A stretch of DNA of 64,000 bases from Saccharopolyspora ipomoeae (GCF_029952525.1 NZ_JASAOF010000001.1:62001-126000); one strand, 5' to 3'. Positions 16,026 to 24,535 are shown, numbered from the stretch's first letter. The notes: generated from the sequence alone by a model not told the origin. A program made the numbers and translations.

Positions 16026-17191
16026 CAGGGCCTCCCGGCGTAGAACTCGCGGATCGTCGCGCACACCCGGTCCACCTGCTCGTCGGTGAGGTCGGCGTGC
16101 AGCGGCAGCGCGAGCGCGCGACGGCTGGCCGACTCGGCGCGGGGGAAGTCGCCCCGCCGGTGGCCGAGATCGGCGAAGCAGGGCTGCAGGTGCAGCGGGA
16201 CCGGGTAGTAGGTCTCGGTGCCGATGCCGCGCTCGGCGAGGTGCTCGGCCAGCTCGTCGCGCAGCTCGACCTCGATGAGGTGCACGTAGAACACCGGGTC
16301 GTCGCCGGGCACCGGCAACCGCACGACGCCGTCGAGGCCGCGCCGGTAGCGCTCGGCGATCTCGGCCCGGCGGGCGATGTCGTCGTCGAGGTGCGCGAGC
16401 TTGGTCAGCAGGATCGCGGCCTGGATGTCGTCCATCTTGCTGTTGGTGCCGGTCATCCCGGTCTCGGTGGAGATCGTCGGGAAGTCGTCGAGGGTGCGTC
16501 CGAGCCGCCCGTGGTGGCGCAGCCCGGCCACCAGGTCGGCGAGCTGGTCGTCGTCGGTGAGCACCGCGCCCGCGTCGCCGAGCGCGCCGAGCGTCTTGGC
16601 GGGGAAGAACGACAGCACTCCCCCGGCTCCGTGCAGCCCCGCGTGCACGCCGCCCTGCCGCATCCCGATCGCCTCGGCGCTGTCCTCCACGACGGTGAGG
16701 CCCCGCTCGCGCGCGACCTCGCCGAGCGCGGTCATGTCGGCCATCCGGCAGAAGAGGTGAGCGGGCATCACGAAGCGGGTGCGCGGGGTCGCCACCCGCG
16801 CCACCTCGTCCGGGTCGAGGGCGTAGGTGTCGCGATCGACGTCGGCGAACACCGGCGTGCCGCCGGCCAGCACCACCGCCGAGGCGGTCGCGATGAACGA
16901 GTAGGCGGGCACCACGACCTCGTCGCCGGGCCGCAAGCCCAGCGCCCGCAGCAGCAGGACCAGCGCATCGGTCCCGCTGTTGACGCCGACGACGCGGCGC
17001 GCGCCGGTATATTCCGCGAGCGCGGCTTCGAGCTCGCCGACCTGCTTGCCGTGCGAGAACTTGCCGTTGTCGAAGACCTCGGCTATGCGCGAGCTCATCT
17101 CCGGCCAGAGCCGTTCGAAGGTGCGGGCCTGGGAGAAGAACGGAACGGGTGCTTCCGCCACTCCCCCAACGAATTCCGTCCCGAGGGACAC
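16025..17191 (-). CDS. DegT/DnrJ/EryC1-family PLP aminotransferase (first gene of the minus operon)
   Basis: A 388-residue PLP enzyme. GVNSGTDALVLLLRALGL near residues 68-85 holds the phosphate site, VVEDSAEAIGM the PLP aspartate, and K199 in FFPAKTLGALGDAG is the Schiff-base lysine; the C-terminal ETYYPVPLHLQPCF motif is typical. It probably aminates a keto-sugar made by one of the two Gfo/Idh dehydrogenases encoded divergently. It is the first gene after the divergent promoter region, with a GTG start at 17191 and AGGGGG about 10 bases upstream. It likely leads a nine-gene transcript ending near 7250. Confidence 0.9.
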   Translation of the reverse strand: MSLGTEFVGGVAEAPVPFFSQARTFERLWPEMSSRIAEVFDNGKFSHGKQVGELEAALAEYTGARRVVGVNSGTDALVLLLRALGLRPGDEVVVPAYSFIATASAVVLAGGTPVFADVDRDTYALDPDEVARVATPRTRFVMPAHLFCRMADMTALGEVARERGLTVVEDSAEAIGMRQGGVHAGLHGAGGVLSFFPAKTLGALGDAGAVLTDDDQLADLVAGLRHHGRLGRTLDDFPTISTETGMTGTNSKMDDIQAAILLTKLAHLDDDIARRAEIAERYRRGLDGVVRLPVPGDDPVFYVHLIEVELRDELAEHLAERGIGTETYYPVPLHLQPCFADLGHRRGDFPRAESASRRALALPLHADLTDEQVDRVCATIREFYAGRP

Positions 17192-17410
17192 GCTGAACCA
17201 ACCCCCTGTAAGCGTTCAGAACCTAGATCGAACTTAACGAGGGCTGATCTTTTTCGACGTGTGGAGGAGCCAACTTCACTCCTTCCAGTGAGACGTCGTT
17301 TTTCCGGCAGCAGAACGACTTCCGAGCGCGGTGGTGGTCTGTACAGTCGCCGGGGCCGGGTTCACCGGCGCCTCTCCTCCCACCCATCGGTCCACAGAGG
17401 ACGTCGTGCG
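17192..17410. promoter_or_regulatory. Divergent promoter region of the two island operons
   Basis: This 219-base gap separates the minus-strand operon (aminotransferase onward) from the plus-strand operon (Gfo/Idh onward). It is less GC-rich than its flanks around 17200-17310 and must hold both promoters. I find no convincing -35/-10 pair, palindromic operator or small gene. No pathway-specific regulator is encoded inside the island itself. Confidence 0.5.
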
Positions 17411-18373
17411 ATGCTGCAACCATTCGTGATCGGACTCGGCCGCGCCGGTTCCGGCCTGCACCTGCGCGTGCTGGCGCAGGCCCGCGAGGTCGCTCCGGGG
17501 CTGTTCGCCGGCGGGCGCGTGGTGGCCTGCGACCCCGACGCGAGACGGCACCGGCCGGACGTGACGCTCGTCGACTCGATCGGCGCCGCAGCGGCGACGC
17601 TCGACCCGCACCGCACCGTGGTGCACGTCTGCACCCCGCCGCAGGGGCGCGCCGGGGTCCTCGCCGAGCTCGCCGAGCACGGGTTCCGCCGGGTCATCGC
17701 GGAGAAACCGCTGGCGACGAACCTGGAGGAGCTCGCGGCGATCGAGTCGATCCGCGACCGGCACGGCATGGACATCGCGGTGGTGAGCCACTGGCTGGAG
17801 TCCCGGCTCACCGAGCACCTGACCGGTCTGGTGGCTCGTGGCGGACTCCGCTCGGTGACCTTCGACCAGGACAAACCGCGGTTCACCCGCTCGTGCGCGA
17901 CCACCGGGCACCCGACCGCGTTCGACGTGGAGCTGCCGCACTCGCTGGGCGTGGTGCTGCGGCTGGCGGGTTCCGCCGAGATCACCGAGGCCGAGTGCGC
18001 CGACATGCGCGTCGCCGACACGGTGCTGCCGAGGCTCGGCAGCGCCCGGCTGGTCCTCGACCACGCCGGGGGCGTGCGAAGCGAGATCCGCTCGGATCTG
18101 ACCGCGCCGATCCGGCGCCGCCGCATCACCCTCGAACTCGACTCCGGGCGGGTCGTCGGCCACTACCCGATCGGTGCCGACGACGACCACGCGCAGCTGG
18201 AGATCAACGGCCGCCGGGTCGTCTTCCGGGACGACGCGCTGACCCGCTGGATGGTGCGCGCCTACGTCCACCACCACCGGCCCGCGGGCGAGCACGGCAC
18301 GTTCGACCTGCACGCCGACATCATCCGCCTGCTCACCACCGCCAAGGAGAGGACGCTCGCGCATGCACGCTGA
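17411..18373 (+). CDS. Gfo/Idh/MocA-family oxidoreductase
   Basis: A 320-residue NAD(P)-dependent dehydrogenase. It begins with VIGLGRAGSGLHLRVL, a slightly modified GxGxxG nucleotide motif, and carries the family signature IAEKPLATNLEEL near residues 96-108 with the catalytic-lysine region. Family members oxidise a ring hydroxyl of a sugar, nucleotide sugar or cyclitol. It is the first plus-strand gene and overlaps the following isomerase-like gene by 11 bases. With the aminotransferases across the promoter it could produce a 3-keto sugar for amination (inference from the WbpB/WbpE and NtdC/NtdA precedents). Confidence 0.85.
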   Translation: MLQPFVIGLGRAGSGLHLRVLAQAREVAPGLFAGGRVVACDPDARRHRPDVTLVDSIGAAAATLDPHRTVVHVCTPPQGRAGVLAELAEHGFRRVIAEKPLATNLEELAAIESIRDRHGMDIAVVSHWLESRLTEHLTGLVARGGLRSVTFDQDKPRFTRSCATTGHPTAFDVELPHSLGVVLRLAGSAEITEAECADMRVADTVLPRLGSARLVLDHAGGVRSEIRSDLTAPIRRRRITLELDSGRVVGHYPIGADDDHAQLEINGRRVVFRDDALTRWMVRAYVHHHRPAGEHGTFDLHADIIRLLTTAKERTLAHAR

Positions 18374-19202
18374 CCAGCTCGTCGGCATCGGGGACGAGGC
18401 CGGCGCCTCGCTGCCGGAGCAGATCGCCGCGATCACCGAGCTCGGCTGGCCCGGCATCGAGCTGCGCACCGTCGACGGGGTGGCGCTGGCCGAGCTGGAC
18501 TCGTCCCGCTTCCAGCGCGTCCGCCGCGCGGTGCAGGCGGCCGGGCTGCGGGTCGTCTGCCTGGACTCGCGGATCGGCAACTGGTCGCGGCCCATCACCG
18601 CTGACCCGGCCGACGACCTGCGCGAACTCGACGTGCTGGGCGACCGGTGCGCGGCGCTGGGCACCCGGTACGTCCGGATCATGTCCTACCTCGCCGACGG
18701 TCTCGACGAAGCCGAGTGGCGGGAGCGCGTGCTGGAGCGCATCGCCCTGCTGGGCGACCGCGCGGCCCGGCACGGCGTGGTGCTGCTGCACGAGAACTGC
18801 TCGGGCTGGGCGGGTTCCGACCCGGAGCGGATGCTGCGGCTGGTCGACGCCGGTGGCCCGTGCCTGCGGCTGCTGTTCGACGTCGGCAACGGGGTGGAGC
18901 ACGGGTACGACGCCTTCGAGGTCCTGCAGCGGGTCCTGCCGCACGTCGAGCACGTGCACGTCAAGGACGCCGTCGGCGTCCCGGGCCGGGCCGAGTACGT
19001 GCTGCCCGGCGACGGTGACGCGCGCGTGCACGACTGCCTGCGGCTGCTGCTCGACCACGGCTACAGCGGAGCCCTGTCGCTGGAACCGCACCTGGTCACC
19101 CGGCCGCACGAGGGCGTGGCCGGGTCCGACCCCGGACCGTTCCTGCGGGCAGGGCGGCGGTTGGAGCGGATGCTGCGGACCGCGCCGACCGGTGTCGCGT
19201 GA
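18363..19202 (+). CDS. Sugar phosphate isomerase/epimerase-type TIM-barrel protein
   Basis: A 279-residue protein of the xylose isomerase-like/AP endonuclease family 2 barrel. The probable metal ligands are E in LLHENCSG, D in LLFDVGNG, H in HVHVKDAV and E in LSLEPHLV, in the usual order. Relatives include IolE/IolI-type inosose enzymes and 3-keto-sugar epimerases. The ATG at 18363 lies inside the previous gene's end, and the gene overlaps the next start. The likely role is isomerising or dehydrating the keto-sugar or keto-cyclitol formed by the upstream dehydrogenase. Confidence 0.82.
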   Translation: MHADQLVGIGDEAGASLPEQIAAITELGWPGIELRTVDGVALAELDSSRFQRVRRAVQAAGLRVVCLDSRIGNWSRPITADPADDLRELDVLGDRCAALGTRYVRIMSYLADGLDEAEWRERVLERIALLGDRAARHGVVLLHENCSGWAGSDPERMLRLVDAGGPCLRLLFDVGNGVEHGYDAFEVLQRVLPHVEHVHVKDAVGVPGRAEYVLPGDGDARVHDCLRLLLDHGYSGALSLEPHLVTRPHEGVAGSDPGPFLRAGRRLERMLRTAPTGVA

Positions 19203-20467
19203 TGGGCTTCTCCGACGACGATTGCGCGCTGCTGCTGGAGCTGCTGGAGCTGCCGACCGTCAGCCCGCTGGAGACCTCCGATCCGCCGCAGCTGTGGCAG
19301 GCCCAGCGACGCTACGCCCGCGCGGCCGAGGAGCTGGGGTTCCGGGTGCTGCACCACCGCCCGCCCGATCCGGGGGTGCTCGACCGCGACGACGTGCCCG
19401 AGACCGTGCGGCGCGCGGGGCCGGAATTCCTCGACGCGCAGCCGAGCCTGCTCCTGCGGCTCGGGCCGGAACTGCCGCGATCCGAGACGGTGATGTTCAA
19501 CGTGCACCTGGACACCGTCGCCGGTCTCGAACCCGTCGGGCTGCGCGACGGCCGGTTCACCGGTCGCGGCGCGATCGACGCGAAAGGCCCTGCGGTGGCA
19601 CTGCTCTCGGGGATCCGGGACGCACTGCCCGCTCTGCGCGACGACGTCGCGGTGCTGCTGCAGGTCGTCTCCGGCGAGGAAGGCGGGGCGATGGGCACCT
19701 ACGGCACCCGCCCGCTGGTCGAGCAGGGCCACGTGGGGCGGCTCAACATCTGCTGCGAACCCACCGGTCTGCGGTACCTGCCTCGCTCGACGGCGTCGAT
19801 GACCGCGCGGGTGCGGGTGGACGGGCAGGGCTCGATCGACGACCGGCCCGACGCGGGGCACAACGCGACCGCGCTGCTCGGGTTCCTCGCCCAGCACCTG
19901 GCGTCCCGGCTGGACCCGACCGACCGGCCCGGCCGGCTCTGCGTCGCCGGGCTGCGCACCGGCGACCTGCACAACCGCGTCTACGGGTCCGGGCAGCTGC
20001 TGCTCAACCTCTCCTACGCCACCACCGCCGAGGGCGCGGCCGCCGAGAAGGAGCTGCAGCGGGCGTTCGAGGACGGCATCGCGGAGTTCCGCGAGCGCTT
20101 CTCGGGCAGCAGGGAGTTCGCCCGAACCGCCCGGGACGCGGCGGCCATCACGCACCTGGACTGGGTCAAGCGCGGCCTGCCCTGCCTGGACGACACCGAC
20201 CCGTGGGCCGAGAACCTGCTGGAACGCGCGGGCGCCCGGCGCTGGCCCGACGAGGAACCGGCCTTCACCTGCGACGCGATCTGGATGCACGACCTGCCCG
20301 GCTGCTTCACCGCCGTGCTCGGCCCGGGTCGCCTCGACACCAACCACGCCCACGCCGACGGCGAGCACGCCGAGCGCGCGGAGCTCGAGGAGTTCGCCGC
20401 CGTCGTCTCGGCGCTGCTCACCGAGTTCGCGCGACACCGCACCGGAGAGGAACACGATGCAGCCTGA
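19199..20467 (+). CDS. M20-family (ArgE/DapE-like) metallohydrolase
   Basis: A 422-residue hydrolase related to acetylornithine deacetylase and succinyl-diaminopimelate desuccinylase. The metal motifs NVHLDTV near residue 101, GRGAIDAKGP near 122-131 and SGEEGG near 160 are intact. It may remove an acyl group from an intermediate or form an amide in reverse; it is unlikely to be the housekeeping lysine or arginine enzyme given its operon. Starts at GTG 19199 or ATG 19202 are both possible; they overlap the previous stop. The next gene follows with an 11-base overlap. Confidence 0.83.
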   Translation: MMGFSDDDCALLLELLELPTVSPLETSDPPQLWQAQRRYARAAEELGFRVLHHRPPDPGVLDRDDVPETVRRAGPEFLDAQPSLLLRLGPELPRSETVMFNVHLDTVAGLEPVGLRDGRFTGRGAIDAKGPAVALLSGIRDALPALRDDVAVLLQVVSGEEGGAMGTYGTRPLVEQGHVGRLNICCEPTGLRYLPRSTASMTARVRVDGQGSIDDRPDAGHNATALLGFLAQHLASRLDPTDRPGRLCVAGLRTGDLHNRVYGSGQLLLNLSYATTAEGAAAEKELQRAFEDGIAEFRERFSGSREFARTARDAAAITHLDWVKRGLPCLDDTDPWAENLLERAGARRWPDEEPAFTCDAIWMHDLPGCFTAVLGPGRLDTNHAHADGEHAERAELEEFAAVVSALLTEFARHRTGEEHDAA

Positions 20468-21506
20468 CACCGCGACCGTCCCCCACGAACGCCTGCACGG
20501 CCTGGTCGCCGAGCGGTTCCGCGCGCACGGCGTGCCCGAGCGCCGCGCCGGCCTCGCGGCCTCGGCGCTGTGCCACGGCGACCTGTGCGGCTTCGACTCG
20601 CACGGCGTGTTCAACCTGCCCCGCCTGTACCTGCCGCTGCTGGAGTCCGGCCGCGCCGACCCCGCCGCCGAACCGGTCGTGCGGTCCGACCTCGGCGCCT
20701 GCGCGACGGTCGACGCCGATCGCGCGCTGGGCCTGTGGGCGGCGGCGGAGCTGATGGACGACGCGATCGCGCGGGCCCGCGAGCACGGGCTCGGCCTGGT
20801 GTCGGTGCGCGGCGCGACGCACTTCGGGTGCGCCGGGTTCCACGCGGCCCGCGCCGCCGAGCAGGGCATGATCGGCGTCGTCGCGAGCAACTGCGGCGGT
20901 CAGCGCATCGCCCGGCCGCCGCTGGGCGCGCTGCCGCTGCTGGGCACCAACCCGCTGGCGGTGTCGGCGCCCGCGCTGCCGGAGCACCCGTTCCTGCTGG
21001 ACATGAGCACGACCGTGGTGCCCACCGGCAAGGTGCGGGTCGCGGCGGGAGACGGCGCGACGATCCCGGAGGGCTGGCTGGCCGACGACTCCGGGACCGC
21101 GGTGACCGATCCGAGCGCCCTCGACGGCGGCACGGCGCACCTGCGCTGGCTCGGTGGCGACCCGGACACGGGCGCGCACAAGGGTTTCGGGCTCGGTCTG
21201 GTCGTGGAGCTGCTCGCCGCGCTGCTGTCCGGATCGGCGCTGGGACCGACCCCGGGGGCCGTGCTGGGCGACTCGGGGCGCGACGACGACATCGGCTACT
21301 TCCTGCTGGCGATCGACGCCGAGCGGCTGCGTCCCGGCTTCGCCGGGGCCGCGCGGGCGATGTTCGGCGCGGTCCTGGACTGCCCGCCCGAGGGCCAGGT
21401 GCACTACCCGGGCTGGCACGAGGCCGAACGCGCGATGCGCCGTCGCCGCGACGGCGTTCCGGTCCGGGCCCGGCTGCTGGCCGAGCTCGGCGAGGTGGTC
21501 GGCTGA
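20457..21506 (+). CDS. Ldh2/malate-L-lactate dehydrogenase-family oxidoreductase
   Basis: A 349-residue NAD(P)-dependent dehydrogenase of the Ldh2 type (malate/L-lactate, ureidoglycolate, 2,3-diketogulonate and cyclic imino-acid reductases). Visible are FDSHGVFNLPR near residues 45-55, ATHFGCAGFH and LLDMSTTVVPTGKV. It reduces or oxidises a 2-oxo/2-hydroxy acid or a cyclic imine. GGAGAGG precedes the ATG. The pathway substrate is not evident; a uronic-acid-like or keto-acid intermediate would fit with the sugar genes around it. Confidence 0.85.
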   Translation: MQPDTATVPHERLHGLVAERFRAHGVPERRAGLAASALCHGDLCGFDSHGVFNLPRLYLPLLESGRADPAAEPVVRSDLGACATVDADRALGLWAAAELMDDAIARAREHGLGLVSVRGATHFGCAGFHAARAAEQGMIGVVASNCGGQRIARPPLGALPLLGTNPLAVSAPALPEHPFLLDMSTTVVPTGKVRVAAGDGATIPEGWLADDSGTAVTDPSALDGGTAHLRWLGGDPDTGAHKGFGLGLVVELLAALLSGSALGPTPGAVLGDSGRDDDIGYFLLAIDAERLRPGFAGAARAMFGAVLDCPPEGQVHYPGWHEAERAMRRRRDGVPVRARLLAELGEVVG

Positions 21507-22396
21507 TGCGCCGCGTGGGAGTCGTCGGGCTCGGCGCGATCTCCGCCTACTACCTGGCCGCCGTCGAGGCCCGGGGCTGGGAGCTGGCCGCGGTCTGCGA
21601 CCTGCGACCGGACAGGCTGCGCGGGTTCGCCCCGCACGTCGGCTGCTTCACCGACCACCGGGCGCTGCTGGGCTCGGTCGAGCTCGACGGGCTGATCGTC
21701 ACCGCCCCCAACGACGCGCACGCCGCGGTGTGCCGGGACGCGCTGCGGCGCGGAGTCCCGGTGTGCGTGGAGAAACCCCTCGCGGTGTCTCTCGACGACG
21801 CGCGGGAGCTCGTGGCGATCGCGACCAGGTCCGGTGTGCCGCTGCTGACCTCGTTCCACCGCCGCTACAACGACAACGTGCGCCGGCTGCTCACCGAGGT
21901 CACCGCGCGCGGGGGTGCGACGGCGCTGCGGGTGCGCTACCTGGAGCGCATCGAGGAGCACCTCGGCGGGGACACCTGGTACCTCGACCCGGTTCGCTGC
22001 GGCGGCGGGTGCGTGGCCGACAACGGGCCGAACGCCTTCGACCTCGTGCGGCTGTTCCTCGGTGACGTCGACCTGGTCCACGCGGTGGTCAAGGAGGAGG
22101 GCGGCACCGACCGCCAGGCCGTGATCGAGCTCGAATCGGCCTCCGGCGTCCCGGCGGTCGTGGAGCTGGACTGGTCGCATCCCGGCGAGACCAAGGACGT
22201 CGAGATGCTGCTGGCCGACGGGACGCGGCTGCGCGCCGACATGCTGGCCGGGCACCCCGGTTTCAAGAACTCGCTGTGGCACGAGTACCACGGCGTGCTC
22301 GACGAGTTCGAGACGGCGGGGACCGATCCGGGCGGGCTCGCCGCGCTGCGGCTGGTCCACGACACCTACCGGTTCTGCCAGGAGGGAACGCGGTGA
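21506..22396 (+). CDS. Gfo/Idh/MocA-family oxidoreductase (second)
   Basis: A 296-residue dehydrogenase with an N-terminal RRVGVVGLGAISAYYL nucleotide fold and the CVEKPLAVSLDDA signature near residues 89-101. Its substrate domain has LERIEEHLGGDTWYLD and CVADNGPNAFDLVRLFLG, the latter holding the usual catalytic Asn-Asp/His region. It is shorter than the first Gfo/Idh protein and not closely similar, so it should act on a different position or intermediate. Its ATG overlaps the preceding stop by one base. Confidence 0.87.
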   Translation: MRRVGVVGLGAISAYYLAAVEARGWELAAVCDLRPDRLRGFAPHVGCFTDHRALLGSVELDGLIVTAPNDAHAAVCRDALRRGVPVCVEKPLAVSLDDARELVAIATRSGVPLLTSFHRRYNDNVRRLLTEVTARGGATALRVRYLERIEEHLGGDTWYLDPVRCGGGCVADNGPNAFDLVRLFLGDVDLVHAVVKEEGGTDRQAVIELESASGVPAVVELDWSHPGETKDVEMLLADGTRLRADMLAGHPGFKNSLWHEYHGVLDEFETAGTDPGGLAALRLVHDTYRFCQEGTR

Positions 22397-22842
22397 ACCC
22401 CGACGAGGACGGTCCGAAGAGGACGCTGCAGGCGCGCGTGGTCAAGGTCCTGGTGCACCACCGCGCCGAGCGCGGCATGTCGCTGGAGCCGCACGCGAGC
22501 CGCTGCGTCCGCGCCGGTGACGTGCACGAGTTGGTCACCACCGACCACACCGACACCGCCGAGGGCGCCCGCATCGACCGGGTCGCGTTCCTCGGCTTCG
22601 CGGAGTTCGACCGCGGCGGCGTGCTGGACCGGGGCGACGAGGTGTGGTTCGGGGACCGCCGGGTGGGCACCGTGCTGGGCTTCGACGCCTGCCACTTCCC
22701 GAACCACTACAACGTCCTCATCCACGCCGAAACCCCGCTCAGCGGCGCGGATCTCCACCTGCGCCCGGAGGCGCGCCTGAGCTTCAGCCAGCCGCTAGAG
22801 GTGGCTGATGTTCTCCCCGGCGAGCTTGCCCCGGGTGTCTAG
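22393..22842 (+). CDS. Small protein of unknown function, last gene of the plus operon
   Basis: A 149-residue soluble protein starting at GTG 22393, overlapping the previous stop by 4 bases. It has no signal peptide or membrane segment. Notable stretches are KVLVHHRAERGMSLEP, HELVTTDHTDTAEGAR and VLGFDACHFPNHYNVLIHAE; the histidines and aspartates could bind metal. The predicted pattern is mainly beta strands. I do not recognise the family. Its fixed place behind five catabolic or biosynthetic enzymes suggests a pathway-specific accessory protein. The last 48 bases overlap the convergent dehydrogenase gene. Confidence 0.75.
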   Translation: MNPDEDGPKRTLQARVVKVLVHHRAERGMSLEPHASRCVRAGDVHELVTTDHTDTAEGARIDRVAFLGFAEFDRGGVLDRGDEVWFGDRRVGTVLGFDACHFPNHYNVLIHAETPLSGADLHLRPEARLSFSQPLEVADVLPGELAPGV

Positions 22843-24060
22843 CAGCAGGCATCGCGAGGCGACCAGGCGGACCGGGTCGTAGCACGCGTGGTCCTGCAGC
22901 AGGATCGCCAGGTCGGCCTCGCGCAGCCCGTCCTCCACGTGCTCGACGCGGCGCAATCCCCTTTCCCCGACGGCGAATTCGGGGACGTTCGGGTCGTGGT
23001 AGACGACCTCCGCGCCGGACTTCAGCAGGCCGGAGGCCACGGGTAGCGCCGGCGTCTCGCGGGTGTCGGCGATGTCCGGCTTGTAGCTCGCGCCCAGCAG
23101 CAGCACGCGGGCTCCCTCGACGGCGATCCCCGCGTCCTGCAGCAGCCGCTCGGCGCGGTCCACCACGTGGTGCGGCATCCGCTCGTTGACCTCGCGCGCC
23201 GCGCTGAGCGTGCGGAAGTCGAAACCGGCGCTGACCCCGGCGGTTTCGAGGTAGACCGGGTCCACGGGGATGCAGTGCCCGCCGACGCCGGGGCCGGGCT
23301 GGAACGGCGCGTAGCCGAAGGGCTTGGTGCCCGCGCAGTGCAGCACGTCCCACACGTCGATGCCGGTCCGGTCGCAGAACAGCGCGACCTCGTTCACCAG
23401 CGCGATGCTGACGTAGCGGTAGGTGTTCTCCAGCAGCTTGGCCATCTCGGCCTCGCGGGTGCCGCGCGAGACCACGAGGGTGTCGATGAAGCGCCCGTAG
23501 AACGCCACGCCGTGCTTGGCGCACAGCGGGGTCACGCCCGCCACCACCTTCGGGGTGTTGCGGACGCCGAAGACCTCGTTGCCGGGATCGATGCGCTCCG
23601 GCGAGTAGGCGAGGTGGAAGTCCTCGCCCGCGACCAGACCGCTGGACTCCTCCAGGATCGGCCGGACGACGTCCTCGGTCGTGCCCGGGTACGAGGTGGA
23701 TTCCAGCACCACCAACGTGCCGGGGCGCAGGTTCTCGCCCACCGAGCGCGCGGCGGCGCGCACCGCGCTCAGATCGGGGGCGCCGTCGGTGAGCCCGGTC
23801 GGCACGCACACCACGACGGCGTCGGCCTCGGCGATCACCGCCGGGTCGGTCGTGGCGCGGAACCCCGCGGCCGCCATGTCGGCGACCGCGGAGTGCGGGA
23901 CGTCGGCCACGTGCGAGCGACCCGCGCCCAACCCCGCCACGACCTCGGCGGAGATGTCGAAACCGGCTGTCCTCATGCCGATTTCGTGCGCGCGGACCAG
24001 CAGCGGCAGGCCGACGTATCCCAGCCCGACCACGACCAGGTCGGTCCTCGCCTCACTCAT
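22795..24060 (-). CDS. Nucleotide-sugar 6-dehydrogenase (UDP-glucose/UDP-GlcNAc/ManNAc dehydrogenase family)
   Basis: A 421-residue two-Rossmann dehydrogenase that oxidises the C6 hydroxyl of a UDP-sugar to a carboxylate with 2 NAD+. VVVGLGYVGLPLL is the N-terminal nucleotide site, EAEMAKLLENTYR lies in the central helix and the catalytic cysteine is C263 in PGVGGHCIPVDP. The LLGASYKPDIADTRETPA stretch opens the C-terminal domain. The TKPFGYAPFQPGPGVGG context is closer to the WbpA/UDP-HexNAc type than to UDP-glucose types. Its ATG overlaps the stop of the secreted-protein gene upstream. It likely supplies a uronic-acid sugar to the same pathway. Confidence 0.9.
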   Translation of the reverse strand: MSEARTDLVVVGLGYVGLPLLVRAHEIGMRTAGFDISAEVVAGLGAGRSHVADVPHSAVADMAAAGFRATTDPAVIAEADAVVVCVPTGLTDGAPDLSAVRAAARSVGENLRPGTLVVLESTSYPGTTEDVVRPILEESSGLVAGEDFHLAYSPERIDPGNEVFGVRNTPKVVAGVTPLCAKHGVAFYGRFIDTLVVSRGTREAEMAKLLENTYRYVSIALVNEVALFCDRTGIDVWDVLHCAGTKPFGYAPFQPGPGVGGHCIPVDPVYLETAGVSAGFDFRTLSAAREVNERMPHHVVDRAERLLQDAGIAVEGARVLLLGASYKPDIADTRETPALPVASGLLKSGAEVVYHDPNVPEFAVGERGLRRVEHVEDGLREADLAILLQDHACYDPVRLVASRCLLLDTRGKLAGENISHL

Positions 24061-24365
24061 GCCGAGAAGCTGCCCGTACCCGGGGGGACGTGCGAGCCGT
24101 GCCCGGGCGGGACCTGGAGCCCCGGCGTCATGCAGAACGGGTCGCCGTACACCGTGATCACGCGATCGGTGTCGTTGACGATCACGTGCGAAGCCAGCGG
24201 GAGCTTGTGGCAGCCCTGCGGGTCCTCGAACTTCGTCAGCGGCTGGAGCTCGGTCTCGAACACCGTCACCCGGTTCGACGGCTCCTGCGCTCCCGCGAGA
24301 CCGGCACCGCCCATCGCCAGCGCACCGGTGGCCAGGACGACCGAAGCAACGCGCACCATTCTCAT
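24057..24365 (-). CDS. Small secreted protein, unknown function
   Basis: A 102-residue protein with a clear signal peptide (basic start, hydrophobic core ending in GGAGLAGA and probable cleavage after AGA-Q near residue 26). The mature part, about 76 residues, has two cysteines (GCHKLP and FCMTPG) that could form a disulfide, and a Gly/Pro/His-rich tail. The ATG at 24365 follows GGGAAGGG. The stop overlaps the nucleotide-sugar dehydrogenase ATG (ATGA), so both are in one transcript, an unusual pairing. No family recognised. Confidence 0.7.
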   Translation of the reverse strand: MRMVRVASVVLATGALAMGGAGLAGAQEPSNRVTVFETELQPLTKFEDPQGCHKLPLASHVIVNDTDRVITVYGDPFCMTPGLQVPPGHGSHVPPGTGSFSA

Positions 24366-24517
24366 GGAATATTCCCTTCCCGATGATGAACAAAATCCGA
24401 CCGTTCGGCACGGAATTTCCTCGCATTTCCGGTAAACGGCCGGGCCGGACAGTAGCAAGACGTGAAAGTACGCGCAGCGAATGGATATCCGCACCTCCGA
24501 GATCAGATCAATAGTCC

Positions 24518-24535
24518 GCTCGATCGTGCGAATCG
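24518..24535 (+). promoter_or_regulatory. Shared upstream element of the duplicated secreted-protein genes (copy 1)
   Basis: GCTCGATCGTGCGA followed by ATCG recurs upstream of the second paralogue (25432-25449) with one base changed. It contains the palindrome CGATCG and lies about 100 bases before both start codons. It is probably part of a promoter or operator. Confidence 0.45.

Noticed and set aside
16025-17191. AHBA-synthase (rifK-like) assignment for a DegT protein
   Set aside because: No other AHBA genes (shikimate-type synthase, dehydratase, transketolase) are in the window; generic DegT motifs do not distinguish the clade.
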